Below are positions 42,545 to 52,475 of a stretch of DNA of 64,000 nucleotides, in pieces (within the stretch, counting starts at the first letter, position 1; each line of letters opens with the position of its first letter). The translations under genes and the position numbers were made by a program. The notes beneath the pieces are model-generated. The model worked only from the letters and a program-made list of their open reading frames with translations. It searched no databases and was not told the DNA's origin. This DNA comes from JAIBJN01 sp963825255. GTDB taxonomy: Bacteria > Actinomycetota > Thermoleophilia > Gaiellales > Gaiellaceae. The stretch lies in assembly GCA_963825255.1 (NCBI GenBank), contig CAWGSF010000008.1, forward strand, positions 1-64,000. Direction: 5' to 3'.

Positions 42545-42958
42545 ATGACAGGTGGACCGACCATCACGCACGGCGGCATGCCGCACGGGGCCGGTACGGT
42601 CGCCGCCCGTCAGGCGGGCGCGACGGACCTCGTCGACCCCCGGTCCTTCGCGGTCGGCTCGATCGCCGAGACCTTCGCCAAGTATCCGGCCATCGGCTCG
42701 GTGCTCCCGGCGATGGGCGACGGCGAGAAGCAGCTGGCGGAGCTCGCGGAGACGATCAACGCGACGGACTGCGACGCGGTCGTCACCGGCACGCCCATGA
42801 ACCTCGCCCGGCTGATCGACATCTGCCATCCGGTGCGCCACGCGACCTACGGGCTCGCCGACCACGGCCACCCGACGCTCGCACAGGCGCTCGCGCCCTT
42901 CATCCGAGAGCACCAGAGGGAGCTGGTCGGCGCCGGTGCGGCCGTGGACGGATCCTGA
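42545..42958 (+). CDS. Stand-alone C-terminal domain of the cyclic-2,3-diphosphoglycerate-synthetase-like GTPase family
   Basis: The 137-residue product carries the conserved end of COG2403-type predicted GTPases: GPTITHGGMPHGAG, DLVDPRSFAVGSIAETF, GSVLPAMGDGEKQLAELAET and CDAVVTGTPMNLARLI. The roughly 300-residue N-terminal P-loop part normally found in front is missing, yet the gene has its own ATG and an AAAGGAGGTG site, so it appears to be translated alone. Its stop overlaps the start of the P-type ATPase frame. The family partly resembles cyclic 2,3-diphosphoglycerate synthetase; the activity of an isolated C-terminal domain is unknown. Confidence 0.75.
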   Translation: MTGGPTITHGGMPHGAGTVAARQAGATDLVDPRSFAVGSIAETFAKYPAIGSVLPAMGDGEKQLAELAETINATDCDAVVTGTPMNLARLIDICHPVRHATYGLADHGHPTLAQALAPFIREHQRELVGAGAAVDGS

Positions 42959-45668
42959 CGCTCGTCCACCCGAGCAGCACGGATCCGCGCCTCCTCCGGG
43001 GGACGCGGAGTCGAGTGCGTCCGGGCTGAGCTCGACCGAGGCGGCGGACCTCCTCCTCGCCGTAGGGCCGAACGCCATCGCCGAGGCGAAACGGCCGTCG
43101 CACGTCCGCCTGTTCGGCGCGAACCTCGTCCACCTCTTCGCGCTCCTTCTCTGGGCGGGAGCTCTCCTGGCGCTCGTCGGGGGCCTGCCTCGAGCTCTCG
43201 GCGGCGATCGTCGCCGTCATCCTCGTCAACGCGGTCTTCGCGTTCGTCCAGGAATACCGGGCCGAGCGGGCCGTCGAGGCGCTCCGCCGCATGCTCCCGG
43301 CCCGCGTTCGTGTCCGCCGCGACGGCGTGGCGACCGAGATCGCGAGCGAGCACGTCGTTCCGGGCGACGTGCTCCTGCTCGCTCCCGGCGACAGGGTGGC
43401 GGCGGACGCCGACCTCCTCGTCGCCCACGAGCTCCGCGTCGACGAGGCGACCCTGACGGGCGAGGCGTACCCGGTCGAGCCCGACGAAGCGGGTCTTCGC
43501 GGGGACGTACGTGACCGCGGGGTCGGGAGAGGCCGCCGTCACGGAGACGGGGATGGCGACGAGGTTCGGCCGCATCGCCGACCTCGCCCAGCGGACGAGG
43601 CGGGAGCGCAGCCCGCTCGAGCGGGAGCTCGACAGGGTCACGCGCCTCGTCGCGGTCCTGTCGATCGGGATCGGGACGCTGTTCTTCGTCGTCGCGGGCT
43701 TCCTCGGCATGAGCCTCTCCGACCGCTTCGTCTTCGCGGTCGGCGTGACGGTCGCCCTCGTGCCGGAAGGGCTCCTGCCGACGGTGACGCTCTCGCTCGC
43801 TCTCGCCACCCAGCGCATGGCGCGCAGGCACGCCCTCGTCCGACGCCTCTCGTCGGTCGAGGCGCTCGGCGAGACGACCGTCATCTGCACCGACAAGACG
43901 GGCACGCTCACGGAGGACGAGATGACCGTCGTCCGCCTCTGGACGCCGACCGCACGAGGTGGAGGTGGAAGGAGTCGGCTACGAGCCGTTCGGCCGTTTC
44001 CGGGTCGACGGGCGCGTCGTCGACCCGGCGCCGCTCGGCGAGCTCCTGCGCGCCGGGCTCCTCTGCAACGACGCCCGGCTGGCGCAGGCGGAGGGCGCGT
44101 GGACGATCGTCGGCGATCCGACCGAGGGCGCGCTCGTCGTCGTGGCCGAGAAGGGCGGCCTCCGTCATGCGCAGGAAGCCGCCCGGCTCCCGCGCCTGAC
44201 GGAGCTGCCGTTTAGCTCCGAGCGCAAGCGGATGAGCACCGTCCACCTCGCCGGCGGAGACCGGGTCGCGTACGTGAAGGGCGCAGTGGAGATCGTCCTC
44301 CCGCGCACGACGCTCTCTCTCGCGGAGCACGCGGAGGCCGCGGCAGCGGCGGCCGACATGGAGCGCGACGCGCTTCGCGTCCTCGCGCTCGCCCGCCGGG
44401 TGCTGCCGACAGGCGTCGGCGACCGGTCCGACGAGGTCGAGCGCGACCTCGAGTTCCTGGGACTCGTGGGCATGCTCGACCCGCCGCGGGCGGAGGTACC
44501 CGAGGCGGTGCGCCGATGTCGCGCGGCCGGCATCCGAGTCATCATGGTCACGGGCGACGCCGCCCGCACGGCCGAGGCGATCGCGCGCCGGATCGGGCTC
44601 GTGACAGGAGACGTTCACGTCATCCTCGGCTCCGACCTGGCCGCCCTCGACGACGACGAGCTCCGGCGTCGGCTTCGCGAGCGCGACGTCGTCTTCGCCC
44701 GGATCGACCCGGAGCAGAAGCTTCGGCTGGCGCGCGTGCTGCGAGCCGACGGCGAGATCGTCGCCATGACCGGGGACGGCGTGAACGACGCCCCCGCGCT
44801 GAAGGAGGCAGACATCGGCCTGGCGATGGGGCGGACGGGCACCGAGGTCGCCAGGGAGGCGGCCGACATGATCCTGCTCGACGACAACTTCGCGTCGGTC
44901 GTCGCCGCCGTCGAGGAGGGCCGGGCGGTCTACGACGACATCCGCCGGTTCGCCGGCTACCACTTCTGCTCGAACGCCGGCGAGCTCGTCCCCTTCCTCG
45001 TCTGGGGGATCACCGGCGGAGCGGTGCCGCTTCCGCTGGTCGTCATGCAGGTGCTCGCCATCGACCTCGGCACGGACATGCTGCCGGCGATCGCGCTCGG
45101 GACGGAGCGGGCCGAGCCGGGGACGCTGGACCGCCCGCCGCGGCCTCGAACCGAGCGACTGCTCAACGCGTCCGTCCTCGGACGCGTCTTCGCCTGGATC
45201 GGCCCGCTCGAGGGCCTGGCGGCGATGGCCAGCTTCTTCTTCGCCTACGGTCTCGCCGGCTGGCGTCCCTGGGAGCCCCTCGCCGACTCGGGCGAGCTCT
45301 ACCTGCAGGCGACCACGATGACCATGGCCGGCATCATCATGGCGCAGGTCGGGGCGGGGCTCGGCTGGCGTACGAACCGGCGCTCGCTCGCGTCGGTGGG
45401 GCTCCTCTCGAACCGGCTCCTGCTCGTCGGGATCGCGGTGGAGGTCGCCATGATCGGGGTGCTCGCGTCGACGCCCGGGTTGCAGGAGGCGTTCCACACG
45501 GCTCCGCTCGAGCCTTGGTGCTGGGCGTTTCTGCTCATCTGGCCTCCGCTCGTCCTCGGTGCCGAGGAGGTGCGGAAAGCGGCGCTTCGCCGGCGCGAGC
45601 GCGCTCGGCCCGTGGCCGCCCCGGCTGGACGAAGCCCGCGTAGAGAAGAGCCGCTGCCGCCGCGATGA
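42936..45668 (+). CDS. Cation-transporting P-type ATPase, P2-like (three frame breaks)
   Basis: Pieces in successive frames give a complete E1-E2 ATPase of about 910 residues. The landmarks are LLLAVGPNAIAEAKRPSHVR (N-terminal cation-ATPase domain), HELRVDEATLTGEAYPVEPD (actuator TGE), TVALVPEGLLPTVTLSLALA (ion-site PEGL) and ICTDKTGTLTEDEMTV (phosphorylation Asp). These continue with VTGDAARTAEAIARRIGL, MTGDGVNDAPALKEADIGLA and the C-terminal membrane pairs (HFCSNAGELVPFLVWGITGG). Breaks lie near 43195, 43500 and 43955. P2-type members transport Ca, Mg, Na/K or Mn; the ion is not predictable here. The GTG at 42936 overlaps the upstream gene; the true start could be slightly later. Confidence 0.85.
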
Positions 45669-46230
45669 AGGCCGCGGTCTCCGCGACACCCAGCCCGGCG
45701 AGGCCGCTGCCTGCGGCCGCCACCGCGACTCCCGCGAGGATGAGCGCGTTGCCCACCGGCCGGCGCTGGATAGTCAGGAGGGCGACGGCCACGACCGCGA
45801 GGGTGCCGAGGCCGTTTCCGAGCACCGCGACAAGACGGGCAGGGACGAAGTCGAGGTGGTCCTGGGCCTGCGGGATGGAGTCCCCGGAGACGGGCGAGGT
45901 CAGCGGGACGGCGATCGCCACGCCGGCTGCGAGGCCCGCGTAGAGGAGCCCGACGGGCGCGGCCCAGCGGCGCCCGACGAGGAGGAGCGAGCCGACGCCG
46001 AGCAGCGCCGCGGTCAGCAGCCCTCCGAAGAGGTAGTAGACGCGGAAGGAGGCGTCGCCCCACCCGGAGGCGGCGCCCCAGGCAAGCGCGGCGGACGCGA
46101 CCGCGTAGCAGGCGAGCGAGGCGGCCCAGGCCGCGAGCTCGGGTGACCGGCGCTCGCGGAAGCGGCGCGCGAGCAGGCTCGCGAGCCTGAGCGCGAGGAG
46201 GGCGGCTGCGAACGCGAGAAGGGCTTCCAC
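45535..46230 (-). CDS. Seven-helix-like integral membrane protein of unknown function
   Basis: The 231-residue product is almost wholly hydrophobic, with about seven transmembrane helices (ALLAFAAALLALRLASLLAR, LFGGLLTAALLGVGSLLLVG, LVAVLGNGLGTLAVVAVALL among them) and a basic Pro/Arg-rich tail. No family is recognised. Its last 134 bases overlap the 3' end of the P-type ATPase on the opposite strand. The start lies 24 bases from the divergent aminotransferase. Confidence 0.6.
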   Translation of the reverse strand: MEALLAFAAALLALRLASLLARRFRERRSPELAAWAASLACYAVASAALAWGAASGWGDASFRVYYLFGGLLTAALLGVGSLLLVGRRWAAPVGLLYAGLAAGVAIAVPLTSPVSGDSIPQAQDHLDFVPARLVAVLGNGLGTLAVVAVALLTIQRRPVGNALILAGVAVAAAGSGLAGLGVAETAAFIAAAAALLYAGFVQPGRPRAERARAGEAPLSAPPRHRGRAEAR

Positions 46231-46260
46231 GGCGTCTACCGTCAGTTAACCTCAGTGCGC

Positions 46261-47415
46261 ATGCCGGAGAAGCGCTATCTCGTGACTCCCGGCCCGACCC
46301 CGGTGCCGCCGGAGGTGCTCGCGGCGACCGCTCTGCCGATGATCCACCACCGCTCCGCGGACTTCCGCGGCACGCTCGCGCGGGTCCTGGAGCGCCTCAA
46401 GGGCGTGTACCGCACCGGGAACGACGTCCTCCTCTTCACGTCGGCGGGGACCGCCGCCATGGAGTCCGCCGTCGCGAACCTCTGCTCGCCGGGCGACCGC
46501 GTCGTCGTCGTCTCCCACGGGTACTTCGGCGAGCGCTGGGCGTCGATCGCGCAGGGCTACGGTCTCGACGTCGACCAGATCCGCTACGAGTGGGGCGAGT
46601 CGCCGAACGCCGACGAGGTCGGCGCCCGCCTGGAGGAGCTCGGTGGGGCGAAGGTCGTCTACCTCACGCACTCGGACACCTCCACGGGCGTCGTCGCCGA
46701 CGTCCACGCGACCGCGGCACGGATCGCCGGCTCGGGCGCGCTCGTCGCGGTCGACGCCATCTCGAGCCTCGCCGCCGTGCCTCTCGAGACCGATGAGTGG
46801 GGCCTCGACGTCGTCCTCACGAGCTCGCACAAGGCGCTCATGTGCCCGGCGGGGCTCGCCTTCGCCTCTGTGTCGGCGGCCGCCCTCGAAGCCACGGAAT
46901 CCGCCACGTGCCCGCGCTACTACATGGACTGGCAGCGGACGCTCGCCGCGCAGGAGAAGGGCGAGACCGCCTTCTCCACCGCGATCTCGCTCGTCCGGGG
47001 CCTCGACGTCGCCCTCGGCATGATCATCGACGAGGGGCTCGAAGCCGCCTTCGAGCGCCACCTCCGCCTCGGCCGCGCCTGCCGAGCCGGCGTGAAGGCC
47101 ATGGGCCTCGAGCTCTTCTCCCCCGACGAGGACCGCTCCGTCGTCGTCACCGCGATCCGGATGGGGCCCGACGTCGACGGCCAGGCGATCGTCGCCTCGA
47201 TGCGCGACCGCTCGGGGGTCACCGTCATCGGCGGCCAGGGGCCGCTCCGCGGGAAGGTCGTCCGGATCGGTCACATCGGCTACATGGACGTCCACGACGT
47301 GTCGGCGGCTCTCTCCGCGCTCGAGCGCGCCCTCGTCGAGGCGGGCGCGGACGTCGAGCGCGGCACCGCCGTGGACGCCGCGCTCGAGGCCTTCGCAGAG
47401 CCAGTCGCAGCGTGA
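46261..47415 (+). CDS. Class V (alanine-glyoxylate/serine-pyruvate type) aminotransferase
   Basis: The 384-residue PLP enzyme has YLVTPGPTPVPPEVLAA, MIHHRSADFRGTL, DVLLFTSAGTAAMESAVANL, VDAISSLAAVPLETDEWGLD and the PLP-lysine segment VLTSSHKALMCPAGLAFASV. It is the class V fold of the serine-pyruvate/alanine-glyoxylate/phosphoserine group. Its stop overlaps the serA start (GTGA), so it may serve serine synthesis as the aminotransferase step. No dedicated serC is visible in the window. An alternative GTG start lies at 46255. Confidence 0.88.
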   Translation: MPEKRYLVTPGPTPVPPEVLAATALPMIHHRSADFRGTLARVLERLKGVYRTGNDVLLFTSAGTAAMESAVANLCSPGDRVVVVSHGYFGERWASIAQGYGLDVDQIRYEWGESPNADEVGARLEELGGAKVVYLTHSDTSTGVVADVHATAARIAGSGALVAVDAISSLAAVPLETDEWGLDVVLTSSHKALMCPAGLAFASVSAAALEATESATCPRYYMDWQRTLAAQEKGETAFSTAISLVRGLDVALGMIIDEGLEAAFERHLRLGRACRAGVKAMGLELFSPDEDRSVVVTAIRMGPDVDGQAIVASMRDRSGVTVIGGQGPLRGKVVRIGHIGYMDVHDVSAALSALERALVEAGADVERGTAVDAALEAFAEPVAA

Positions 47416-49004
47416 GCTCCAGGGTCCTGGTTCGAGAGCCGATCGCGGACGCCGGGATCGAGTTGCTCCGCGAGCGCTTCGACGTCGACGTCGAGACGGA
47501 CGGCGACCTCGCAGAGCGGATCGGCGATTACGACGCGATCATCATCCGCAGCGGGACACACCTCACCGCGGATCTCATCGAGCGGGCCGAGCGGCTCAAG
47601 GTCATCGGCCGGGCCGGCGTCGGGGTGGACAACGTCGACCTCGACGCCGCGTCCCGACGGGGCATCGTGGTCGCCAACGCGCCCCAGTCGACGGTCATCT
47701 CGGCCGCCGAGCACGCGATCGGCCTCCTCCTCGCCCTCACGCGGCAGATTCCTCAGGCTGACGCAGCCCTCCGGGAGCGCCGGTGGGAGCGCTCGCGCTT
47801 CGCCGGGATCGAGCTCGCCGACAAGACGCTCGGCATCATCGGCTTCGGTCGTATCGGCCAGCAGGTGGCGCGTCGAGCGCGCGGGCTGGAGATGCGCGTG
47901 CTCGCCCACGACCCGTTCGTGGCGACCGATCGCTTCCGCGAGCTCGGCGCCGAGCGGGCCGCCACGCTGAACGACCTTCTCGCCGCGGCGGAGTTCGTCT
48001 CGCTCCACGCGACGCTCACGCCCGAGACCCAGGGGCTGATCGGCGCGGAGGAGATCGCCGCGATGCGGGACGGCGTCCGCATCGTCAACGTCTCCCGCGG
48101 CGAGCTGGTCGACGAGCCCGCGCTCGTCGAGGCCCTGAAGAGCGGGAAGGTCGCTGGGGCGGCGCTCGACGTCTTCTCCGAGGAGCCGTACACGGGGCCG
48201 CTGCTCGACCTCGAGACCGTCGTCGTCACGCCGCACCTCGCCGCCTCGACCGAGGAGGCCCAGGACCGGGCGGGGGTGATCGTCGCCGAGCAGGTGGCGG
48301 CGGCCCTCGAGGGCCGCGTGGTCACCAACGCGGTCAACGTCCCAGGAGTCGCGGCCGAGGACATCGACGTCCTCGGCCCCTACCTTCCACTCGCGGCCAA
48401 GCTCGGCGCGCTGGCGATCGAGCTCGCCGGCGGGAGCGCGGACCGCCTCGACTTCCGCTACCTCGGCGAGCTGGCGGAGCACGACACCCGGCTCCTGACC
48501 GTGGCCGCGCTGAACGGCGCGTTCCAGGGCCGCGTCGAGCAGCACGTCAACTACGTCAACGCTCCCCTGGTCGCCAAGGAGCGCGGCATCGAGGTGAGCG
48601 AGGAGCACCGGCGCGCATCGCGCGACTACCGCAACCTTATGACGGTCAAGGCTGTCGTCGACGACGACGAGTTCCTCGTGGGTGGCACGGTCGTCGGCCG
48701 CGACCACGAGCCGCGGCTCGTGAAGGCCCTCGGCTACGACGTCGAGATCGGGCTCGAGCCGCTCATGCTCTTCGTCGTCAACGACGACCGGCCCGGCCGG
48801 ATCGGGCGGCTGGGAACCCTGCTCGGCGAGGCGGACGTCAACATCGCCAACATGGCCGTGTCGAGAAACCGCCCGCGCGACCGCGCCCTCATGGTGCTGA
48901 CGCTCGACAGCCCGATCTCGGACGACCTGCTCGCCCGGATCGACGCGGAGCCGGGGCTCATCCACCCGCGGGCGATCCGCCTCGAGCGCGCGGGCGAGCC
49001 GTGA
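47412..49004 (+). CDS. serA: D-3-phosphoglycerate dehydrogenase, long form
   Basis: SerA oxidises 3-phosphoglycerate to 3-phosphohydroxypyruvate, the first step of serine synthesis. The 530-residue protein has LKVIGRAGVGVDNVDLDAAS, the Rossmann motif LGIIGFGRIGQQVARRARGL, NVSRGELVDEPALVEALKSG (active-site Arg) and TPHLAASTEEAQDRAG (catalytic His). These are followed by the allosteric-substrate-binding domain and a C-terminal ACT domain (VVNDDRPGRIGRLGTLLGEA). The layout is the mycobacterial long type, normally feedback-regulated by serine. It starts inside the aminotransferase stop and ends inside the next start. Confidence 0.94.
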   Translation: MSSRVLVREPIADAGIELLRERFDVDVETDGDLAERIGDYDAIIIRSGTHLTADLIERAERLKVIGRAGVGVDNVDLDAASRRGIVVANAPQSTVISAAEHAIGLLLALTRQIPQADAALRERRWERSRFAGIELADKTLGIIGFGRIGQQVARRARGLEMRVLAHDPFVATDRFRELGAERAATLNDLLAAAEFVSLHATLTPETQGLIGAEEIAAMRDGVRIVNVSRGELVDEPALVEALKSGKVAGAALDVFSEEPYTGPLLDLETVVVTPHLAASTEEAQDRAGVIVAEQVAAALEGRVVTNAVNVPGVAAEDIDVLGPYLPLAAKLGALAIELAGGSADRLDFRYLGELAEHDTRLLTVAALNGAFQGRVEQHVNYVNAPLVAKERGIEVSEEHRRASRDYRNLMTVKAVVDDDEFLVGGTVVGRDHEPRLVKALGYDVEIGLEPLMLFVVNDDRPGRIGRLGTLLGEADVNIANMAVSRNRPRDRALMVLTLDSPISDDLLARIDAEPGLIHPRAIRLERAGEP

Positions 49005-49483
49005 CCCCCGAGTGGCCCGAGCCCGTCGAGCGGGTGGCCCGCGTCCTGCGCGAGGGCCGGGTCGAGGCGCGGATCGAGGAGTTCAAGGAGGGGACGCCGA
49101 CCGCCGCCGATGCCGCGCGGGCGACCGGAGCGCCGATCCAGGAGATCGTGAAGTCGCTCGTCTTCTCGTGCGACGGGCGTGCGATCGTCGTCATGGTGCC
49201 CGGTGATGCCCGCGCCGACACCGCGAAGGTCGGTGGCGAGGCAGGCTGCGGCACGGTCAAGAGCGTCCGTCCGCAGGAGGTCGAGCGCCTGACTGGCTTC
49301 CCGGCCGGGGGCGTCGCGCCGTTCCCGCTCCCCGGCATCGCGACCGTTCTCATCGAGCGGTCCCTGCTCGCGCACGAGGTCGTGTGGATCGGGGCGGGCT
49401 CGAGCCGTCACATGGCCGCCCTCGCGCCGGCCGACCTCGTGCGCCTGGCGAGGGCGCGCCCCACCGGCGTGATCGTCGAGTAA
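49001..49483 (+). CDS. YbaK/EbsC-type Cys-tRNA(Pro) deacylase-like protein
   Basis: The 160-residue YbaK domain has EEFKEGTPTAADAARATGAP and EIVKSLVFSCDGRAIVVMVP (conserved catalytic Lys-Ser region). GCGTVKSVRPQEVERLTGFP and GVAPFPLPGIATVLIERSL follow. Family members clear mischarged Cys-tRNA(Pro) or Ala-tRNA(Pro). The GTGA overlap with serA shows co-translation; 11 bases separate it from ilvE. Confidence 0.85.
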   Translation: MTPEWPEPVERVARVLREGRVEARIEEFKEGTPTAADAARATGAPIQEIVKSLVFSCDGRAIVVMVPGDARADTAKVGGEAGCGTVKSVRPQEVERLTGFPAGGVAPFPLPGIATVLIERSLLAHEVVWIGAGSSRHMAALAPADLVRLARARPTGVIVE

Positions 49484-49494
49484 CCTTCGAATCG

Positions 49495-50419
49495 ATGCAG
49501 GAAACCCGCAAGATCTGGATGAACGGCGAGCTCGTCGACTGGGGCGACGCCAAGGTCCACGTCGGCTCGCACGGGCTCCACTACGGCTCCGGCGTGTTCG
49601 AGGGGATCCGCTGCTACGAGACCGACGCGGGCCCGGCGGTGTTCCGGCTGACGCCTCACCTGGAGCGGCTGCACAACTCTGCGCGCCTCATCCACATGGA
49701 GCTGCCGTATTCCGGTCGAGGAGCTCCGCGCCGCGAGCCACGAGCTCATCGGCGCCAACGGCCTCAGCGAGTGCTACCTGCGCCCGATCGCCTTCTACGG
49801 CTTCGGCGAGCTCGGCGTCCACCCGGGCACGAACCCGGTCGAGGTCGTCATCATGAGCTGGCCGTGGGGGACCTACCTCGGCGAGGAAGCCATCACGAAC
49901 GGCATCCGCGCGAAGGTCTCCTCGTGGAAGCGCGTCGGGCCCAACACGATCCCGCACGTCTCGAAGGCGACGGGCATCTACCTCAACTCGATGCTCGCGG
50001 TCATCGAGGCCACCCGCGCAGGCTACGACGAGGCGATCCTCCTCACCGACGACGGCTACGTCGCGGACGGCTCCGGCGAGAACATCTTCGTCGTCAAGGA
50101 CGAGGTCATCTCGACGCCCGACCTCTCGGCCTCGATCCTCCCGGGCATCACGCGCCAGGTCGTCATCGAGATCGCGCAGACGCTCGGCTACGCGGTGCAC
50201 GAGAAGCAGCTCATCCGCTCCGACCTCTACGTCGCCGACGAGCTCTTCATGTGCGGGACGGCCGCCGAGGTCACGCCCGTCCGCTCGGCGGACGACCACG
50301 ATATCGGCGCGCCCGGCCCGGTGACCAAGGCGATCCAGGACGTCTTCTTCGACGCGGTCCGCGGCCGCGACGAGCGCTTTTCGCGCTGGCTCGAGTACGC
50401 CGAGAAGACCCCGGCTTGA
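49495..50419 (+). CDS. ilvE: Branched-chain amino-acid aminotransferase (one frame break)
   Basis: The PLP fold-type IV enzyme has WMNGELVDWGDAKVHVGSHG and LHYGSGVFEGIRCYETDAGP. After a break near 49710 it reads NGLSECYLRPIAFYGFGELG, then VGPNTIPHVSKATGIYLNSM (PLP lysine), then GYVADGSGENIFVVKDEVIS and ELFMCGTAAEVTPVRSADDH. About 307 residues is normal. It makes or degrades Leu, Ile and Val. The break is consistent with one extra C in the stretch TATTCCGG. The stop overlaps the next start (TTGA). Confidence 0.9.
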
Positions 50420-51529
50420 CGCGGGAGATCCCCCTCTCCGCGCCCTGGATCGACGGGCGCGAGGAGGAGCTGGTGCTCGAGGCGCTCCGCTCGGGGCGGC
50501 TCTCGCTCGGGCCCGATGGTCGACCGCTTCGAGGAGGCCCTCGCCGAGCGAGTGGGTGCGCACAGAGTCGCGGCCGTGTCGAGCGGGACGGCGGGCCTGC
50601 ATCTCTGCATGCGCCTCGCGGGCGTCGGCCCGGGCGACGAGGTCGTCACGACGCCGTTCTCGTTCGTCGCCTCGGCCAACTGCGCGCTCTACGAGGGCGC
50701 GACGCCGGTCTTCGCCGACGTCGATCCCCGCACGCTCAACCTCGACCCGGCAGCAGTGGAGGCGGCGATCACGCCGCGGACGAAGGCGATCCTGGCCGTG
50801 CACATCTTCGGCTACCCCGCCGAGCTCGCCGAGCTCGACGAGGTCGCCGATCGCCACGGGCTGGCGCTCGTCGAGGACGCGTGCGAGGCGCTCGGGGCCG
50901 AGTACCGCGGGCACCCGGTCGGCTCCTCGGGCCACCCGGCGGTCTTCGCCTTCTACCCCAACAAGCAGATGACGACGGGGGAGGGGGGAGCGGTCGCGGT
51001 CGCGACCGAGGACGAGTGGGGGCTCCTGAAGAGCCTCTCGAACCAGGGTCGAAGCGACTCCGGCGAGTGGCTCACCCACGCGCGGCTCGGCTACAACTAC
51101 CGGCTCGACGACCTCTCCGCCGCGCTCGGCCTCGCCCAGCTCGAGCGGCTCGACGAGATCCTCGCGGCGCGGACCGAGGTCGCCCGCCGGTACGAGGACC
51201 TCCTCGCCGGCCTCGAGGGCGTCGAGACGCCCCTCGCCGACGACGACGATCACCGCCGCTCGTGGTTCGTGTACGTCGTGCGGCTCGCGCCCGGCACGGA
51301 CCGGAACGGCGTCATCGCCCGGCTGGCGGAGGAGGGCGTCGCCAGCAAGCCGTACCTGCCGTCGATCCATCTCCAGCCGTACTACCGCGAGCGCTTCGGC
51401 TACCGCGAGGGGATGCTCCCCGTCGCCGAGGACGCGAGCGCCCGCTCGCTCGCCCTGCCGTTCCACGCGCGGCTCGCGGCGGACGACCAGGAGCGCGTCG
51501 CCGAGGCGCTCGGCCGCGCCCTGCGATAA
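50416..51529 (+). CDS. DegT/DnrJ/EryC1-type sugar aminotransferase (one frame break)
   Basis: Starting at TTG 50416 the first frame reads EIPLSAPWIDGREEELVLEA and ALRSGRLSLGP. After a break near 50515 it continues FEEALAERVGAHRVAAVSSG, FSFVASANCALYEGATPVFA and LVEDACEALGAEYRG. The PLP-lysine segment FAFYPNKQMTTGEGGAVAVA follows, then LGYNYRLDDLSAALGLAQLE. The length of about 371 residues fits the family, which aminates keto-sugars for cell-wall or glycan synthesis. The substrate is unknown. Confidence 0.88.
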
Positions 51530-51536
51530 TCAGCCC

Positions 51537-51899
51537 GTGGCGGATCTCGCGCCCCGGATGGTGTTCCTCGGCTTCGGCAAGTACGCGCGCGCGGACAAGA
51601 TCTACGCCCTCGAGCCGATCCGGGGCGATGACCGGGGAGGGGGAAGGCGCACGCTCGTCTGGGTGGACGGCATCGCCGAGCCGATCGTGGCCGCGCGGAC
51701 CGAGCGCACCATCCTCCACGAGATGGGGCAGGAAGCGGCGGGCGCGAGCTCGCACCTCCTCGACGACGCGCTCGCGTTCGCCGAGCGCATCGCGGAGGAC
51801 GCCGAGAAGGGGCGCGTCGACCTCACGGACCTCGGGCGCCGCGCGCGCAAGCTGCTCGAGGCGAGCGCGAGGCCGGCCGAGGACGAGCAGCTCTTCTAG
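51537..51899 (+). CDS. RemA/DUF370-like regulator with a C-terminal extension
   Basis: The first 65 residues match the RemA pattern: MVFLGFGKYARADKIYALEP, RRTLVWVDGIAEPIVAARTE and TILHEMG. RemA proteins are DNA-binding activators of biofilm genes in Bacillus. Here about 50 extra residues follow (LTDLGRRARKLLEASARPAE). The gene starts eight bases after the DegT gene and its stop overlaps the next start by one base. The DNA-binding role here is an inference from the family. Confidence 0.8.
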   Translation: MADLAPRMVFLGFGKYARADKIYALEPIRGDDRGGGRRTLVWVDGIAEPIVAARTERTILHEMGQEAAGASSHLLDDALAFAERIAEDAEKGRVDLTDLGRRARKLLEASARPAEDEQLF

Positions 51900-52475
51900 T
51901 GCCGCCGGGGCTCGCGCGAGGCTTCTTCGCGCGCAGCGTGCACGAGGTCGCGCCCGAGCTCGTGGGGGCGACACTCCTCGTCGGCGGGGTCGGCGGGCGC
52001 ATCGTCGAGGTCGAGGCCTACGACGCAGGCGATCCGGCGAGCCACGGCTACGGCGGGCCCACGGCCCGCAACCGCGCGATGTTCGGCCCGCCCGGGCACG
52101 CCTACGTCTACCGCTCGTACGGCGTCCACTGGTGCCTCAACCTCGTCTGCGGCGACGAGGGAGTCCCCGAGGCCGTCCTCGTCCGCGCGCTGGAGCCCAC
52201 GGCGGGCCTGGAGCAGATGCGCGAGCGGCGCGGAGCTCGACGAGGAGCGCCTCCTCTGCTCGGGCCCGGGGCGCCTCTGCCAGGCGCTCGGGATCACGGG
52301 CGATCACGACGGCCTGCCCCTCGACCGTGCGCCCTTCGACCTCCGGGCGCGGGAGACGGACGCGGACGTCGTCCGCGGGCCGCGCGTCGGGATCAGCCGG
52401 GCGGTGGAGCTTCCCTGGCGCTACGGGCTGGCCGGCTCGCGGTACCTCAGCCGGGCGCTCCGGGCCCCTGCCTAG
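51899..52475 (+). CDS. 3-methyladenine DNA glycosylase (one frame break)
   Basis: The AAG-type glycosylase has LARGFFARSVHEVAPELVGA, GGRIVEVEAYDAGDPASHGY (catalytic Glu), GPTARNRAMFGPPGHAYVYR and YGVHWCLNLVCGDEG. After a break near 52234 it reads ELDEERLLCSGPGRLCQALG and the C-terminal RVGISRAVELPWRYGLAGSR. It removes alkylated purines from DNA and totals about 191 residues. It is the last gene of the plus-strand run and convergent with the DUF4234 gene (four-base overlap). Confidence 0.87.
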
